DNA of 64,000 nucleotides from assembly GCA_052168355.1 (NCBI GenBank), contig JBQLZQ010000022.1, forward strand, positions 1 to 64,000. Reading direction: 5' to 3'. Of the stretch, positions 42,948 through 51,085 are shown in pieces. A program made the translations under genes and the position numbers. Position 1 is the first letter of the stretch, and each line of letters starts with the position of its first letter. Origin of the DNA: JBQLZQ01 sp052168355 (GTDB lineage: Bacteria > Pseudomonadota > Alphaproteobacteria > DSM-16000 > Inquilinaceae). A model generated the notes under the pieces. That model saw nothing but the letters and a program-made list of their open reading frames with translations, had not been told where the DNA came from and searched no databases.

Positions 42948-44468
42948 ATGACGTCCCAACCTTCCCCACCCAGCGACACGGCCTTGCTCCGCCTGACGTC
43001 GATCACCAAGCGCTTCGGCGGCGTCACCGCGCTCGACCGGGTCGACTGGGATGTGGCGGCCGGCGAGGTGCATTGCCTGGTCGGCGAGAACGGGTGCGGC
43101 AAGTCCACGCTGATCAAGCTGATCGCCGGGGTTCATCCGCCCGATCCGGGCGGCCATATCGCATTCGACGGCAGGCGCGTCGACGGCCTGTCGCCGGCCT
43201 CGGCCAAGGCGCTGGGCGTGCAGGTCATCTATCAGGACCTGTCCCTGTTCCCCAATCTGGGCGTGGCGGAAAACATCGCCATCGATCAGACCCTGGGCGG
43301 TCTGGCCGGGCTGGTCGGCCGGCGGCGCCAGCGCGCCACGGCGGCGGCGACCCTGGACCGGCTGGGGTTCCGGCTGCCGCTCGATGCCCCCGTCTCCACC
43401 CTGCCGATCGCCGAGCGGCAGGTGGTGGCCATCTGCCGGGGATTGGCGGCGCAAGCGCGCATCTTGTTCATGGACGAACCGACCGCCTCCCTCACCCGAA
43501 CCGAGGTCGACAGCCTGCTGCGCATCGTCGCCACGCTGCAGGCCGACGGCATCGCCATCGTCTTCGTCTCGCACCGGCTTGACGAGGTGGTGGAGATCGC
43601 CCAGCGGGTGACCATCCTGCGCGACGGCACCAAGGTCGGGACCTATGCGGCCGGCGAGGTCGACGCGACGCGTATCGGCGAACTGATGACCGGTCTGCGG
43701 CTGGACCGGACGCGACGCGGCGGGACCGCGGGAGAGGCCGCCCCGCCGCCGGTTCTGGAGGTGCGCGGCCTGACCCGCGTGGGGGAATACCGGGATGTGA
43801 GCTTCACGGTCGGCCGTGGCGAGATCGTGGGGTTGACCGGCCTGCTGGGGGCCGGCCGCACGGAACTGGCGCTCAGCCTGTTCGGCATGACCCGACCGGA
43901 CTCCGGCGACCTTCGGCTGGACGGCGCGCCCCTGCGGCTGCGGTCCAACCAGGACGCCATCCGCGCCGGCATCGCCTATGTCTCGGAGGACCGGCTGCGC
44001 CTGGGGCTCAACATGCGCCAGTCGGTGGCCGACAATCTGGTGCTGGCCGTGCTCAAGGATCTGTGCGACCGCTGGGGCCTGGTGCCGCCGGCCCGCCGCC
44101 GCGCCATGGCCGGCGACTGGATAGAGCGGCTGAACATCAGCGTGCCCGGTCTCGACAATCCGGTGCAGCAGCTGTCCGGCGGCAACCAGCAGCGGGTGGT
44201 GCTGGCCAAGTGGCTGGCCACCCGGCCGAAGCTTCTGATCCTGGACAGTCCAACGGTGGGCGTCGACATCGGCAACAAGCAGGGCATCTACGACATCGTG
44301 CGGGAACTGGCGGCCGACGGTGTCGCCATCCTGATGATTTCCGACGAAACCCAGGAGGTCTACGACCATTGCCACCGGGTCTTGCACATGCGCGACGGTC
44401 GCATCGTCGACGATCTGAACCCGGACGGAATCACCGAACAGGAGATGAAGGACCGGGTCTATGGCTGA
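42948..44468 (+). CDS. Sugar-type ABC transporter ATPase (double domain)
   Basis: Fused tandem ATPase of 506 residues of the RbsA/MglA/LsrA type. The first domain has an intact Walker A GENGCGKST near residue 48 and LPIAERQVVAICRGLA. The second domain has the degenerate Walker A GLLGAGRTEL typical of the family, LSGGNQQRVVLAKWLATRPK and LILDSPTVGVDIGNK. It energises the two permeases encoded next, and overlaps the first by 8 bases. GGAG 7 bases before the ATG supports the start. Confidence 0.93.
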   Translation: MTSQPSPPSDTALLRLTSITKRFGGVTALDRVDWDVAAGEVHCLVGENGCGKSTLIKLIAGVHPPDPGGHIAFDGRRVDGLSPASAKALGVQVIYQDLSLFPNLGVAENIAIDQTLGGLAGLVGRRRQRATAAATLDRLGFRLPLDAPVSTLPIAERQVVAICRGLAAQARILFMDEPTASLTRTEVDSLLRIVATLQADGIAIVFVSHRLDEVVEIAQRVTILRDGTKVGTYAAGEVDATRIGELMTGLRLDRTRRGGTAGEAAPPPVLEVRGLTRVGEYRDVSFTVGRGEIVGLTGLLGAGRTELALSLFGMTRPDSGDLRLDGAPLRLRSNQDAIRAGIAYVSEDRLRLGLNMRQSVADNLVLAVLKDLCDRWGLVPPARRRAMAGDWIERLNISVPGLDNPVQQLSGGNQQRVVLAKWLATRPKLLILDSPTVGVDIGNKQGIYDIVRELAADGVAILMISDETQEVYDHCHRVLHMRDGRIVDDLNPDGITEQEMKDRVYG

Positions 44469-45501
44469 CGCGGCAAAGGAGACCTCTTTGACGACGGTCC
44501 GGCGGACGGCCTTCGGCGCCGGTTGGGCCAGCCGGACGGAACCGTGGCTGGCGCTGGTCACGGTGTTGGTCGCGATCCTCTGCGCGCTCGCTTCGCCGCA
44601 CTTCCTGACCCTGTCGAACGTCGTCGACCTGCTGGAAAGCTATTCGGTGACGGCGATCTTGGCCCTTGGGCTGTTCGTGGTCCTGGTAGCCGGCGGCATC
44701 GACATCTCGTTTGCCGCCACGGCCTCGGTGGCCCAGTACGTCACGGCCTACCTGGCCGTCCAGTTCGGCCTGCCGGCCGCCGTGGCCATCCCGTTCGGGC
44801 TTGCGGTCGGCGCCCTGCTGGGATGCGTCAACGCCGCGCTGATCCACTATCTCAAGGTCACCTCGATCATCATCACCATCGCCACCATGAGCGTCTATTT
44901 CGCCCTGCTGATGTACGCCACGGGCGGACGGTCGATCTACAACCTTCCCGACTGGTGGACCCAGCGGCTGGTGTTCTGGCAGACCGAGACGGCGAGCGGC
45001 AGCCTGGTGCGCATCACCCTGCCCATCGCCGCGATGGCAGGCGTCGCGCTGCTCACATGGCTGTTCATGACCCGCACCAATGCCGGGCGCCAGCTTTACG
45101 CGCTGGGCGGCAATCCGGAGGCGGCCCGGCGCCTGGGCATCAACGTGGCGCTGATGCATTTCGTGGCCTACGGTTATCTGGGGCTGATGGCCGGGCTGGC
45201 CGGGATGCTGCAGGCCCACCGCGTCGGCGAGAGCGTGCCCAACGCCATGGTCGGGAACGAACTCAACGTGCTGGCCGCGGCGGTGCTGGGCGGTGCCAGC
45301 CTGCTGGGCGGCATCGGCACGGTCGGGGGCGTGTTGCTGGGCGTGCTGCTGCTGGCCATCATCCAGAACGGCCTCAACCTGCTCGGCGTGTCGCCCTACT
45401 TCTTCCAGATCGTCATCGGCATCATGATCCTGGCATCGACCACCATCACCGGTCTGGCATCCCGGCCGCGCCGGCGCCCACGGGAAGATGCCCGTGTCTG
45501 A
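44461..45501 (+). CDS. Sugar-type ABC transporter permease 1 (LsrC-like)
   Basis: Inner-membrane permease of 346 residues of the BPD_transp_2 family with about ten hydrophobic segments. The region ALGLFVVLVAGGIDISFAATASVAQYV near residue 65 and the conserved GGASLLGGIGTVGGVLLGVLLLAIIQNGLNLLG near the C terminus are hallmarks. It overlaps the ATPase gene by 8 bases and the second permease by 14, so all are coupled. It pairs with permease 2 as a heterodimer, as in Lsr and some sugar systems. Confidence 0.92.
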   Translation: MADAAKETSLTTVRRTAFGAGWASRTEPWLALVTVLVAILCALASPHFLTLSNVVDLLESYSVTAILALGLFVVLVAGGIDISFAATASVAQYVTAYLAVQFGLPAAVAIPFGLAVGALLGCVNAALIHYLKVTSIIITIATMSVYFALLMYATGGRSIYNLPDWWTQRLVFWQTETASGSLVRITLPIAAMAGVALLTWLFMTRTNAGRQLYALGGNPEAARRLGINVALMHFVAYGYLGLMAGLAGMLQAHRVGESVPNAMVGNELNVLAAAVLGGASLLGGIGTVGGVLLGVLLLAIIQNGLNLLGVSPYFFQIVIGIMILASTTITGLASRPRRRPREDARV

Positions 45502-46561
45502 GCGGTCCGATGCCGGGCCCTCCCCCGCCGTCGCCATGAATGCGGGCACGCGGCTGGTGCGTCTGGCCCCGCCCGGCGGCATGGCCGGCCTGGTCTTTCT
45601 GCTGGTGGCGCTGATCGTGCTGTTCACCGTCGCCATGCCCGACCGGTTTCCCACGGTGGGGACCGCGCGATCGATGATGTTCCAGATGCCCGAGCTGGGA
45701 CTGCTGGCCCTGGCCATGGTCATCCCGCTGATCGCCGGCGGCATCAATCTGGCGATCATCGCCACCGCCAACCAGTGCGCCCTGCTGATGGCCTGGATCC
45801 TGACGCGTTTTCTGAGCCCGGAGTCGGGCGGCGGCGAGACGGCCTTGATCATTGGCGCGGCGCTGACCGCCGGGGTCGCGCTGTGCGTCTGCATCGGGCT
45901 CGTCACCGGGTGGCTGGTGGCCAATATGGGGGTGCACCCGATCCTCGTCACGCTGGGCACCATGTCGGTGATCAACGGCACCAGCATCTACCTGACCCGC
46001 GGCACCGTCATCGCTGGTTTTCCCGACGCCGTCCTGTGGCTGGGCAACGGCACCATCGCCGGCATCCCGGTGCCGTTCCTGATCCTGCTGGCCAGCGCCG
46101 TCCTGGTCGGGCTGATCCTGACCCGCACCGCCTTTGGCATCTCGGTCTACATGATCGGGTCGAACCCCGACGCCACCCTCTATTCGGGCATCGATACCAA
46201 ACGGGTGCTGATCGGCGTCTACACCCTGTCGTCGCTGCTGTGCTTCATGGCGGCGCTGCTGATGATGGCACGCTTCAACTCGGCCAGTGCGGGCTATGCC
46301 CAATCCTACCTGCTGGTGACGATCCTGGCGGCGGTGCTGGGCGGCATCGATCCGTTCGGCGGTTTCGGGCGGATCGGCGGGCTGCTGCTCAGCCTGATGA
46401 TCCTCCAGGTCATTTCCTCCGGATTCAACCTGCTGGGCCTCAGCCAGCATATCACCCTGGCCTTTTGGGGCCTGACCCTGATCGGCGTCGTCGCGGTCAA
46501 GGCCGGCTGGCACGCCCTGCGGGACCGGCGCGGCCTGCGGCGGCCCAAGCACGCAGATTGA
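45488..46561 (+). CDS. Sugar-type ABC transporter permease 2 (LsrD-like)
   Basis: Second permease of 357 residues of the same family. It has the MVIPLIAGGINLAIIATANQCALLM membrane segment in place of the usual GGIDLS region and the C-terminal ILAAVLGGIDPFGGFGRIGGLLLSLMILQVISSGFN. The start at 45488 overlaps permease 1 by 14 bases. It ends the operon; a toxin-antitoxin-like pair follows on the same strand. Two different permeases with one double ATPase point to the AI-2/rhamnose-type subgroup. Confidence 0.92.
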   Translation: MPVSERSDAGPSPAVAMNAGTRLVRLAPPGGMAGLVFLLVALIVLFTVAMPDRFPTVGTARSMMFQMPELGLLALAMVIPLIAGGINLAIIATANQCALLMAWILTRFLSPESGGGETALIIGAALTAGVALCVCIGLVTGWLVANMGVHPILVTLGTMSVINGTSIYLTRGTVIAGFPDAVLWLGNGTIAGIPVPFLILLASAVLVGLILTRTAFGISVYMIGSNPDATLYSGIDTKRVLIGVYTLSSLLCFMAALLMMARFNSASAGYAQSYLLVTILAAVLGGIDPFGGFGRIGGLLLSLMILQVISSGFNLLGLSQHITLAFWGLTLIGVVAVKAGWHALRDRRGLRRPKHAD

Positions 46562-46600
46562 GTGCGGCATACACTAGACAGACAGCCCGTCATCTGTTGT

Positions 46601-46626
46601 GATTACTAACGATTACAAACGATTAG
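46601..46626. promoter_or_regulatory. Three 10-bp direct repeats before the ParD/ParE-like genes
   Basis: GATTACTAAC (46601), GATTACAAAC (46611) and GATTAG (46621) repeat exactly every 10 bases, about one helical turn, ending 12 bases before the antitoxin ATG. Phased short repeats are typical operators of ribbon-helix-helix antitoxins, which bind side by side on one face of the DNA. Confidence 0.6.
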
Positions 46627-46637
46627 ATTTTGTACCG

Positions 46638-46884
46638 ATGGTGACCAAAAAATATTTCGATCCGAACGGATTCCGCGACGCTGGATCTGATCGACGCGGT
46701 TGCTAAAGCACAGGACAGGTCCCGTAACTGGTGGATCAACCGGGCCATCGATCAAGCGTTGAGCGCGGAGCGGCAATGGGTCGAACAGATTGAACGCGGG
46801 CTGAGAGCGGCCGAGGCGAACGACTTTGCCACCGATGCCGAAGTGGATGCCGTGTTCGAGAGCTTCAACGACCACGCACGGTGA
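46638..46884 (+). pseudogene. Ribbon-helix-helix antitoxin, out of frame at an A6 run
   Basis: From the ATG at 46638 the frame closes after 22 codons. Dropping one A from the run AAAAAA at 46647-46652 yields an 81-residue protein: MVTKNISIRTDSATLDLID at the N terminus, the RHH helices KAQDRSRNWWINRAIDQAL and an acidic tail ending SFNDHAR. That is a complete CopG/ParD-like antitoxin, and its stop overlaps the toxin start (GTGA) exactly as an intact module would. In the conserved frame an in-frame TGA (46642-46644) precedes, and no start codon exists before the RHH strand. Explanations are a true frameshift, a sequencing error in a homopolymer, or polymerase slippage that restores the frame. 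Confidence 0.75.
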
Positions 46885-47165
46885 AGGTGCGATGGACTCG
46901 GCCGGGTCTACGGGATCTGGCGGAGGTACGGGACCGCATTGCTTCCGACAGTCCCTCAACGGCTCGCCGAGTTGGCCAGGACATCCTGACCATCGTTCAG
47001 CGGCTCGGTCAGCACCCAAACCTCCGACCCGGTCGTGTCGTGGGAACGCGTGAGCTTGTGGCTCCGCGCCTGCCGTACATTGTAGCCTATCGGATCACCT
47101 CTGAAACCGTCGATATCGTGGCGGTTCGTCATGGCGCGCGGCTGTGGCCTGACGCGCTGCCCTGA
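46881..47165 (+). CDS. RelE/ParE superfamily toxin
   Basis: Toxin of 94 residues with ParE-like sequence: RWTRPGLRDLAEVRDRIASDSPSTARRVGQDIL, the LRPGRVVGTRELVAPRLPYIVAYRI core and C-terminal VDIVAVRHGARLWP. It starts with GTG inside the antitoxin stop. ParE proteins poison gyrase and RelE proteins cut mRNA; which applies cannot be told. If the antitoxin is truly broken, survival of an intact toxin frame is odd unless the toxin is weak, silent or the antitoxin is still made. Confidence 0.88.
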   Translation: MKVRWTRPGLRDLAEVRDRIASDSPSTARRVGQDILTIVQRLGQHPNLRPGRVVGTRELVAPRLPYIVAYRITSETVDIVAVRHGARLWPDALP

Positions 47166-47175
47166 ACCGGACCTG

Positions 47176-48030
47176 TCAGCGGAACAGCATCACCGGGATC
47201 TTGCACGACCGGATCATCTCGGTCGTCGTCGAGCCGATGATCAGGCTGCGGATGCGCGAATGGCCATAGGCGCCCATGACCAGCAGGTCGATGCCGTCGG
47301 CCTCCACCCGCTCGGATATCACCTTGTCGGCCTGGCCCGGTCGAATATCGGTCTGGACCGTGTATCCGGCGTTCTTGAGAGCGCCGGCCGCGGCGTCCAG
47401 CCGCGACCGGATATCGGCCGTGTCCGAACCGACCGTCAGCAACCGGCAGTCGAGCCCCGCGAAGACGGGGCTGCCCGCCACATGCTCGACCGCCTTCATG
47501 GCGCTGGAGCCGCCGTCGAAGGCAACGAGAAAGCGGTTGATCGGTCTGAACGCGCGCGCGGCGACCAGCACCGGCTTGTGGCTGGAGCGGACCACGCGTT
47601 CCAGGTTCGATCCCAGGTGCAGCTTGGCGAAATCGGCGGCCTCGCCGCGCTTGCCGATGACGATCACCGCGGCGTCCGCCTCGAATTCCTGGACGGTCTC
47701 GATTAAGTCGCCGTTCCTCAGCTTGACGGAAACGTCGGCGATGCCGGCTTCCATCAGCCGGGCCCTGGCCTCGTCCAGCATCACCCGGCCGCGCTTCTGG
47801 CCCAGCTTGGCCTTCTGCGCGTCCAGGCTGGCCAGCTCAGCCAACAGGCTGTCGCGGGCGTCGACGTTGAGGTTGCCGCTGAGATTGACCGGGGCGCTCG
47901 ACGCGTCGCGGCGGCCCAGGACGTGCAGAACCTCGACCGATCCATCGATGCGCCCGGCCATCCAGGCCGCGTGGTCGCAGACGCTCTGCGAATAGATCGA
48001 TCCGTCGATCAGCGCCATTATCATGGTCAT
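47176..48030 (-). CDS. Universal stress protein, tandem UspA domains
   Basis: Cytoplasmic protein of 284 residues with two Usp domains. The first (MIMALIDGSIYSQSVCDHAAWMA onward) is divergent. The second ends in the ATP-binding pattern LLVMGAYGHSRIRSLIIGSTTTEMI, the G-x2-G-x9-G(S/T) motif. GGAGG 7 bases before the ATG at 48030 fixes the start. It follows the SulP gene by 14 bases on the same strand; SulP-Usp pairs are common and suggest that the Usp modulates the transporter. Confidence 0.9.
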   Translation of the reverse strand: MTMIMALIDGSIYSQSVCDHAAWMAGRIDGSVEVLHVLGRRDASSAPVNLSGNLNVDARDSLLAELASLDAQKAKLGQKRGRVMLDEARARLMEAGIADVSVKLRNGDLIETVQEFEADAAVIVIGKRGEAADFAKLHLGSNLERVVRSSHKPVLVAARAFRPINRFLVAFDGGSSAMKAVEHVAGSPVFAGLDCRLLTVGSDTADIRSRLDAAAGALKNAGYTVQTDIRPGQADKVISERVEADGIDLLVMGAYGHSRIRSLIIGSTTTEMIRSCKIPVMLFR

Positions 48031-48044
48031 GGTCGGTCCTCCCA

Positions 48045-49532
48045 CTAATGGCCCATCAGGCGCTCCAAGGCGCCGGGCTTATCGTGAATGGCAAGCCTGT
48101 CGACGATGGTCTCGCTTGCCTTGTTCAGACCGACGATGTCGACCTCGGCTCCTTCGCGCCGGAACTTCAGCACCACGGTGTCCAGCGCGGCGACGCTTGA
48201 GATATCCCAGATATGCGCGCGGGACACGTCGATCGTCACCTTCTCCAGCGCCTCCTTGAAATCGAACGCGGCCAGGAAATCGTCCACGGAGGCAAAGAAC
48301 ACCTGCCCTTCCACCACATAGGTCCGGGCGGTGCCGTCCTCCGACAGGACCGAGGTCAGACGGAAGATCTGGGCGATCTTCCACGCGAAGAAAATGCCCG
48401 ACAGCAGCACGCCCACCAGCACGCCGATGGCCAGGTTGTGGGTCGCGACCACCACCACAACGGTGGCCAGCATGACCACCGAGGAACTGCGCGGGTGGAT
48501 TCTCAGATCCTTGATTGACGACCAGCTGAACGTGCCGACCGAGACCATGATCATGATCGCGACCAGGGCCGCCATCGGGATGCGGCTGACCCAATCGCCG
48601 ATGCCGACGCACAGGATCAACAGAAAGATGCCGGCGCAGAAGGTCGACAGCCGGCCCCGCCCGCCGGATTTCACGTTGATCACCGACTGGCCGATCATCG
48701 CGCACCCCGCCATGCCGCCGATAAAGCCGGTGGCGCAGTTGGCGACGCCCTGCCCGTAGCATTCCCGGGTCTTGTCGCTGGGCGTGTCGGTTAGTTCGTC
48801 GACGATGGACGCCGTCATCAGCGACTCGAGCAACCCCACCACCGCGATCGCCGCCGAATAGGGCAGGATGATCCACAGCGTCTCGAGGGTCAGCGGAATG
48901 TCTGGAAGCAGGAAAATCGGCAGGGTGGAGGGCAGTTCGCCCATGTCGCCGACGGTCCGCAGATCCAGCTTGAGGATCAGGGCGACGGCGGTCAGCACGA
49001 CGATGCAGACCAGCGGCGACGGCACCGCCTTGGTGACGTGCGGGAACAGATAGATGATGGCCAGCCCGCCGGCGACCATCACATAGGTCAGCCACGGCAC
49101 GCCGATCAGTTCCGGCAACTGGGCCATGAAGATCAGGATCGCCAGCGCGTTGACGAAGCCGGTCATCACCGACCGCGAGACGAAGCGCATCACGTAGCTG
49201 AGCCGAAGGGCGCCGGCGACGATCTGGAGCACACCGGCCAGAACCGTCGCGGCCAACAGATATTGCAGTCCATGATCCCTGACCAGCGTGACCATCAGAA
49301 CCGCGGTCGCGGCGGTGGCGGCGGAGATCATGCCGGGCCGCCCGCCGACGAAGGCGGTGATGACGGCGATGGAGAACGAAGCATAGAGCCCGACCTTGGG
49401 ATCGACGCCGGCGATGATCGAAAAGGCGATCGCCTCGGGGATCAGGGCCAGCGCCACGACCAGCCCGGCCAGCACGTCGCCGCGGATGTTGCCCAGCCAT
49501 TCGACCCGGAGTTTCGACAGGGAAAGGCGCAT
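48045..49532 (-). CDS. SulP family anion transporter with STAS domain
   Basis: Membrane transporter of 495 residues. About 10-12 membrane segments begin at ALIPEAIAFSIIAGVDPKVGLYASF, with the conserved GRPGMISAATAATAVLM region. A C-terminal cytoplasmic STAS domain (YVVEGQVFFASVDDFLAAF, then VTIDVSRAHIWDISSVAALD) follows. SulP proteins move sulfate, bicarbonate or dicarboxylates; the ion is not predictable here. Since soeABC makes sulfate in the cytoplasm, sulfate handling is possible but unlinked by position. Two palindromes lie in its leader. Confidence 0.92.
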   Translation of the reverse strand: MRLSLSKLRVEWLGNIRGDVLAGLVVALALIPEAIAFSIIAGVDPKVGLYASFSIAVITAFVGGRPGMISAATAATAVLMVTLVRDHGLQYLLAATVLAGVLQIVAGALRLSYVMRFVSRSVMTGFVNALAILIFMAQLPELIGVPWLTYVMVAGGLAIIYLFPHVTKAVPSPLVCIVVLTAVALILKLDLRTVGDMGELPSTLPIFLLPDIPLTLETLWIILPYSAAIAVVGLLESLMTASIVDELTDTPSDKTRECYGQGVANCATGFIGGMAGCAMIGQSVINVKSGGRGRLSTFCAGIFLLILCVGIGDWVSRIPMAALVAIMIMVSVGTFSWSSIKDLRIHPRSSSVVMLATVVVVVATHNLAIGVLVGVLLSGIFFAWKIAQIFRLTSVLSEDGTARTYVVEGQVFFASVDDFLAAFDFKEALEKVTIDVSRAHIWDISSVAALDTVVLKFRREGAEVDIVGLNKASETIVDRLAIHDKPGALERLMGH

Positions 49533-49640
49533 TCGACTTGTACTCCGTATGGACGCGGCCGTGGCGACGGCTCACGCAAACGAGATCCATGGATGGTCTG
49601 AGGAAAATATCGGCGGTCGCACCGACCAGGGGACCGACGC

Positions 49641-49670
49641 CGCCCAATGTCTGAATCGCAACATTGGGCG
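49641..49670 (-). promoter_or_regulatory. Perfect 10-10-10 hairpin upstream of SulP gene
   Basis: CGCCCAATGT (49641-49650) and ACATTGGGCG (49661-49670) are exact complements around a 10-base spacer. It lies 109 bases upstream of the SulP start and 124 bases after the MFS stop. It could be a terminator for the MFS gene, a leader structure or an operator. No T run follows on the minus strand. Confidence 0.5.
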
Positions 49671-49674
49671 CCCG

Positions 49675-49691
49675 ATGCTGCATCGCAGCAT
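49675..49691 (-). promoter_or_regulatory. 17-bp palindrome upstream of SulP gene
   Basis: ATGCTGC-ATC-GCAGCAT is a perfect 7-base inverted repeat around three bases, immediately next to the 10-10-10 hairpin. On the minus strand TTGTCA overlaps its upstream edge, so a repressor or activator site at a promoter is plausible. Confidence 0.45.
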
Positions 49692-49793
49692 TTGACAAAG
49701 GAGTACCGTCAAACCGACCCGAAAACAAGCCTTTTGGCCGGACGGACCGTGGCTGCGGGGCGGTTTGCCGGTACCCGCCGGCGCCCCGCGTGC

Positions 49794-51011
49794 CTATTCG
49801 GCCGGCACCGACGCGGCGACGGGCGCGCTACCCGGCCCCCGATCCCGCGGCAGGGCCAGCGCCGCCAGCCAGGCGATCAGCCCGGCCGCCGACAGCACCA
49901 TCAACAGCAGCGTGAACGCGCCCGTCCAGCCATAGGTCACGGCGACCAACTGGACCGCCAGCGGCCCGACCCCGAAGGCCAGCACGAACTTGGCGCCATA
50001 GGCCAGGCCCCTGTGACGGGCCGGCGTATAGCGCGCCAGCAGCATGTTTTCGGCCGGCATGATGCCGTTGCCGATGAACACGACCAACGTCACCACCAGC
50101 AGCAGGGGCGCGTCGGCCAGCGACGCCGCCACCCCCAACAGCACGAACTGCAGCAGCAGGCCGACGGCGTAGGTCTGCTTCAGGGGAAACCGGTCGGCCA
50201 TGCGGCCGCCGAAATACTGCGACAGCGCGGCGATCAGATAAACCAGGGTGACCAGCCCGCCGATCCCTAGAACGCTGCCGCCGACCAGCCCGGTCATCTG
50301 GGCCTCGAACCATTTCGGCATGGCCACCTGGAGGCCGTTGAACAAAAGCCCGCCCACGACCATGGTCACCGACAGGATGACGAAGGTGCGGATCATGGCG
50401 CCCCGGCCGCTCGGGCGCGATTCCGCCGGGGCGACATCGCCGTCGGGATCGACGATCCATCCCAGCACCAGGCAGGCGGTCAGCGCCAGGCCGGTGGCGA
50501 TGGACACCGCGCCGGGAATCAGAAAGGCGGCGCGCCAGTCGATGATGTCGGTCAGGGTCGCGGCGATCACCGCCGCCAGCGCCACGCCGATGCCGCCAAA
50601 GATGCCCAGCACGCCGATGGCCGCGCCGCGACGGGTGGCGTGGCGCACCACCCAGGACATGCCGACCGGGTGGAAGATCGAGGCGCCGAGACCCAGCGTG
50701 GCAAGACCTATGGTCAGGGATGTCGGCCCGTCAGCCAGACCGGCGCCGACCGCGCCACCGCCGGTGATCAGAAAAAAGGCGACCATCATCCAGCTTTCCC
50801 GCCAGCGGTCGCCCAGCCAACCGGCCAGCGGCGCCCCCAGGCCGATCAGCAGGCTGCCGATGGTCCACAGCCGGATCAGGTCCTCGTAGGGCATCTGCCA
50901 CGCCCGCTCCAAACCCAACACCACGGTCAGGTAAAGGGCGGTAAGCACATGCATGTAGGTATGCCCGGCGCAGGCGAAGCCGATGGCGAGACGGGACGAA
51001 TGCCGATGCAT
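49794..51011 (-). CDS. MFS transporter
   Basis: Major facilitator of 405 residues with about twelve membrane segments and the motif-A-like loop GAPLAGWLGDRWRESW after helix 2. The N-terminal GHTYMHVLTALYLTVVLGL region recalls the fosmidomycin-resistance-type drug exporters, but the substrate is unknown. It lies 74 bases downstream of the sugar-type permease on the same strand and may share its transcript. The C-terminal tail is short and cytoplasmic. Confidence 0.88.
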   Translation of the reverse strand: MHRHSSRLAIGFACAGHTYMHVLTALYLTVVLGLERAWQMPYEDLIRLWTIGSLLIGLGAPLAGWLGDRWRESWMMVAFFLITGGGAVGAGLADGPTSLTIGLATLGLGASIFHPVGMSWVVRHATRRGAAIGVLGIFGGIGVALAAVIAATLTDIIDWRAAFLIPGAVSIATGLALTACLVLGWIVDPDGDVAPAESRPSGRGAMIRTFVILSVTMVVGGLLFNGLQVAMPKWFEAQMTGLVGGSVLGIGGLVTLVYLIAALSQYFGGRMADRFPLKQTYAVGLLLQFVLLGVAASLADAPLLLVVTLVVFIGNGIMPAENMLLARYTPARHRGLAYGAKFVLAFGVGPLAVQLVAVTYGWTGAFTLLLMVLSAAGLIAWLAALALPRDRGPGSAPVAASVPAE

Positions 51012-51085
51012 GTCGGGCGGTATCCAGGCGCAAGGCGGTGGGTGGAAACGTCAGAATGCCACAGACATGCCGGCCCGGGCGACCC

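Noticed and set aside
41786..46561. Calling the importer a proven AI-2 (Lsr) quorum-signal system
   Set aside because: The subunit pattern fits, but no lsrK, lsrF, lsrR or luxS is in view and rhamnose-type importers have the same layout.
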